Positions 63,954-64,000 of a stretch of DNA of 64,000 bases are shown here, in pieces. Below the pieces are notes generated by a model. The model was not told the DNA's origin. It did no database searches and was given only the letters and a program-made list of their open reading frames with translations. Position 1 is the first letter of the stretch; each line of letters starts with the position of its first letter. The position numbers were made by a program, and so were the translations under genes. The stretch is from Microbacteriaceae bacterium (lineage in GTDB: Bacteria > Actinomycetota > Actinomycetes > Actinomycetales > Microbacteriaceae): the NCBI GenBank assembly GCA_031177985.1, contig JAPSJW010000003.1, forward strand, positions 62,001-126,000, given 5' to 3'.

Positions 63954-64000
63954 CTAGGCCTTGTCCTCGGCGACCTCGTCGCCGGTGGCACCGGCCTCGT
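63954..64000 (-). CDS. rpsP: 30S ribosomal protein S16 (C-terminal end only)
   Basis: Only the last 15 codons are inside the window, reading EAGATGDEVAEDKA before TAG at 63954-63956. The acidic Ala/Glu tail and the place directly upstream of khpA match actinobacterial S16. Confidence 0.75.
   Translation of the reverse strand, partial: EAGATGDEVAEDKA

Overview
The window is about 70% GC, densely coded and uses many GTG and a few TTG starts. Gene order, codon use and families point to an actinobacterium, most likely of the Microbacteriaceae (Microbacterium/Leifsonia-like). Markers are the GlgE-type glycogen cluster, the rpsP-rimM-trmD-rplS-lepB-rnhB-DUF2469-yraN-yifB-xerC-rpsB-tsf-pyrH-frr-cdsA order read on the minus strand, and a HemD/winged-helix NnaR gene. 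No tRNA, rRNA or CRISPR was seen.

1-5 kb holds mnmA (cut by the window edge), a NifS/IscS cysteine desulfurase carrying an in-frame palindromic element, glgX and a YbaK deacylase. 5-12.8 kb is a sugar-use locus: a ROK regulator, an acetyl-xylan-esterase-family enzyme, a CUT1 ABC importer (binding protein and two permeases, no ATPase) and a GH95 fucosidase-like enzyme. Both enzymes lack signal peptides, so imported acetylated/fucosylated oligosaccharides are probably trimmed in the cytoplasm. 12.8-19.8 kb is glycogen metabolism: glgP diverging from glgE-glgB. 20-28.7 kb holds a thioredoxin/TPR protein, a large membrane/lipoprotein-like protein, a giant coiled-coil protein built on about 41 consecutive 11-residue repeats, an AI-2E-family permease, a hydrolase, a lytic transglycosylase and a DivIVA-domain protein.

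28.8-35 kb is the conserved block cdsA-frr-pyrH-tsf-rpsB, an M23 peptidase and xerC. In related genomes xerC is followed by dprA and yifB. Here dprA is missing, yifB is cut to its first 180 or so codons, and 13.7 kb lies between: an MMPL transporter, a phosphodiesterase and a glycosyltransferase of host-like composition, then an island of lower GC (about 39.8-48.8 kb). The island carries defence-type domains (TIR, solo GIY-YIG nuclease, two HEPN-like genes), membrane proteins, small zinc-ribbon and orphan genes, two visibly broken genes and a small serine recombinase next to the yifB break.

The conserved block resumes at 49 kb (yraN, DUF2469, rnhB, lepB, rplS), with map and accessory genes before trmD. 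Between trmD and rimM sits a nitrite-assimilation cluster (narK, nirB, nirD, cysG, nnaR, cbiX). narK and nirB are each preceded by a sequence with exact GlnR-box spacing. NnaR is a known GlnR co-activator, so the cluster appears to contain both the enzymes with their siroheme cofactor pathway and part of its own control. The window ends in rimM, khpA and the tail of rpsP.

Five of the convergent gene pairs in the window share a single CTAG that supplies the stop codon of both genes.
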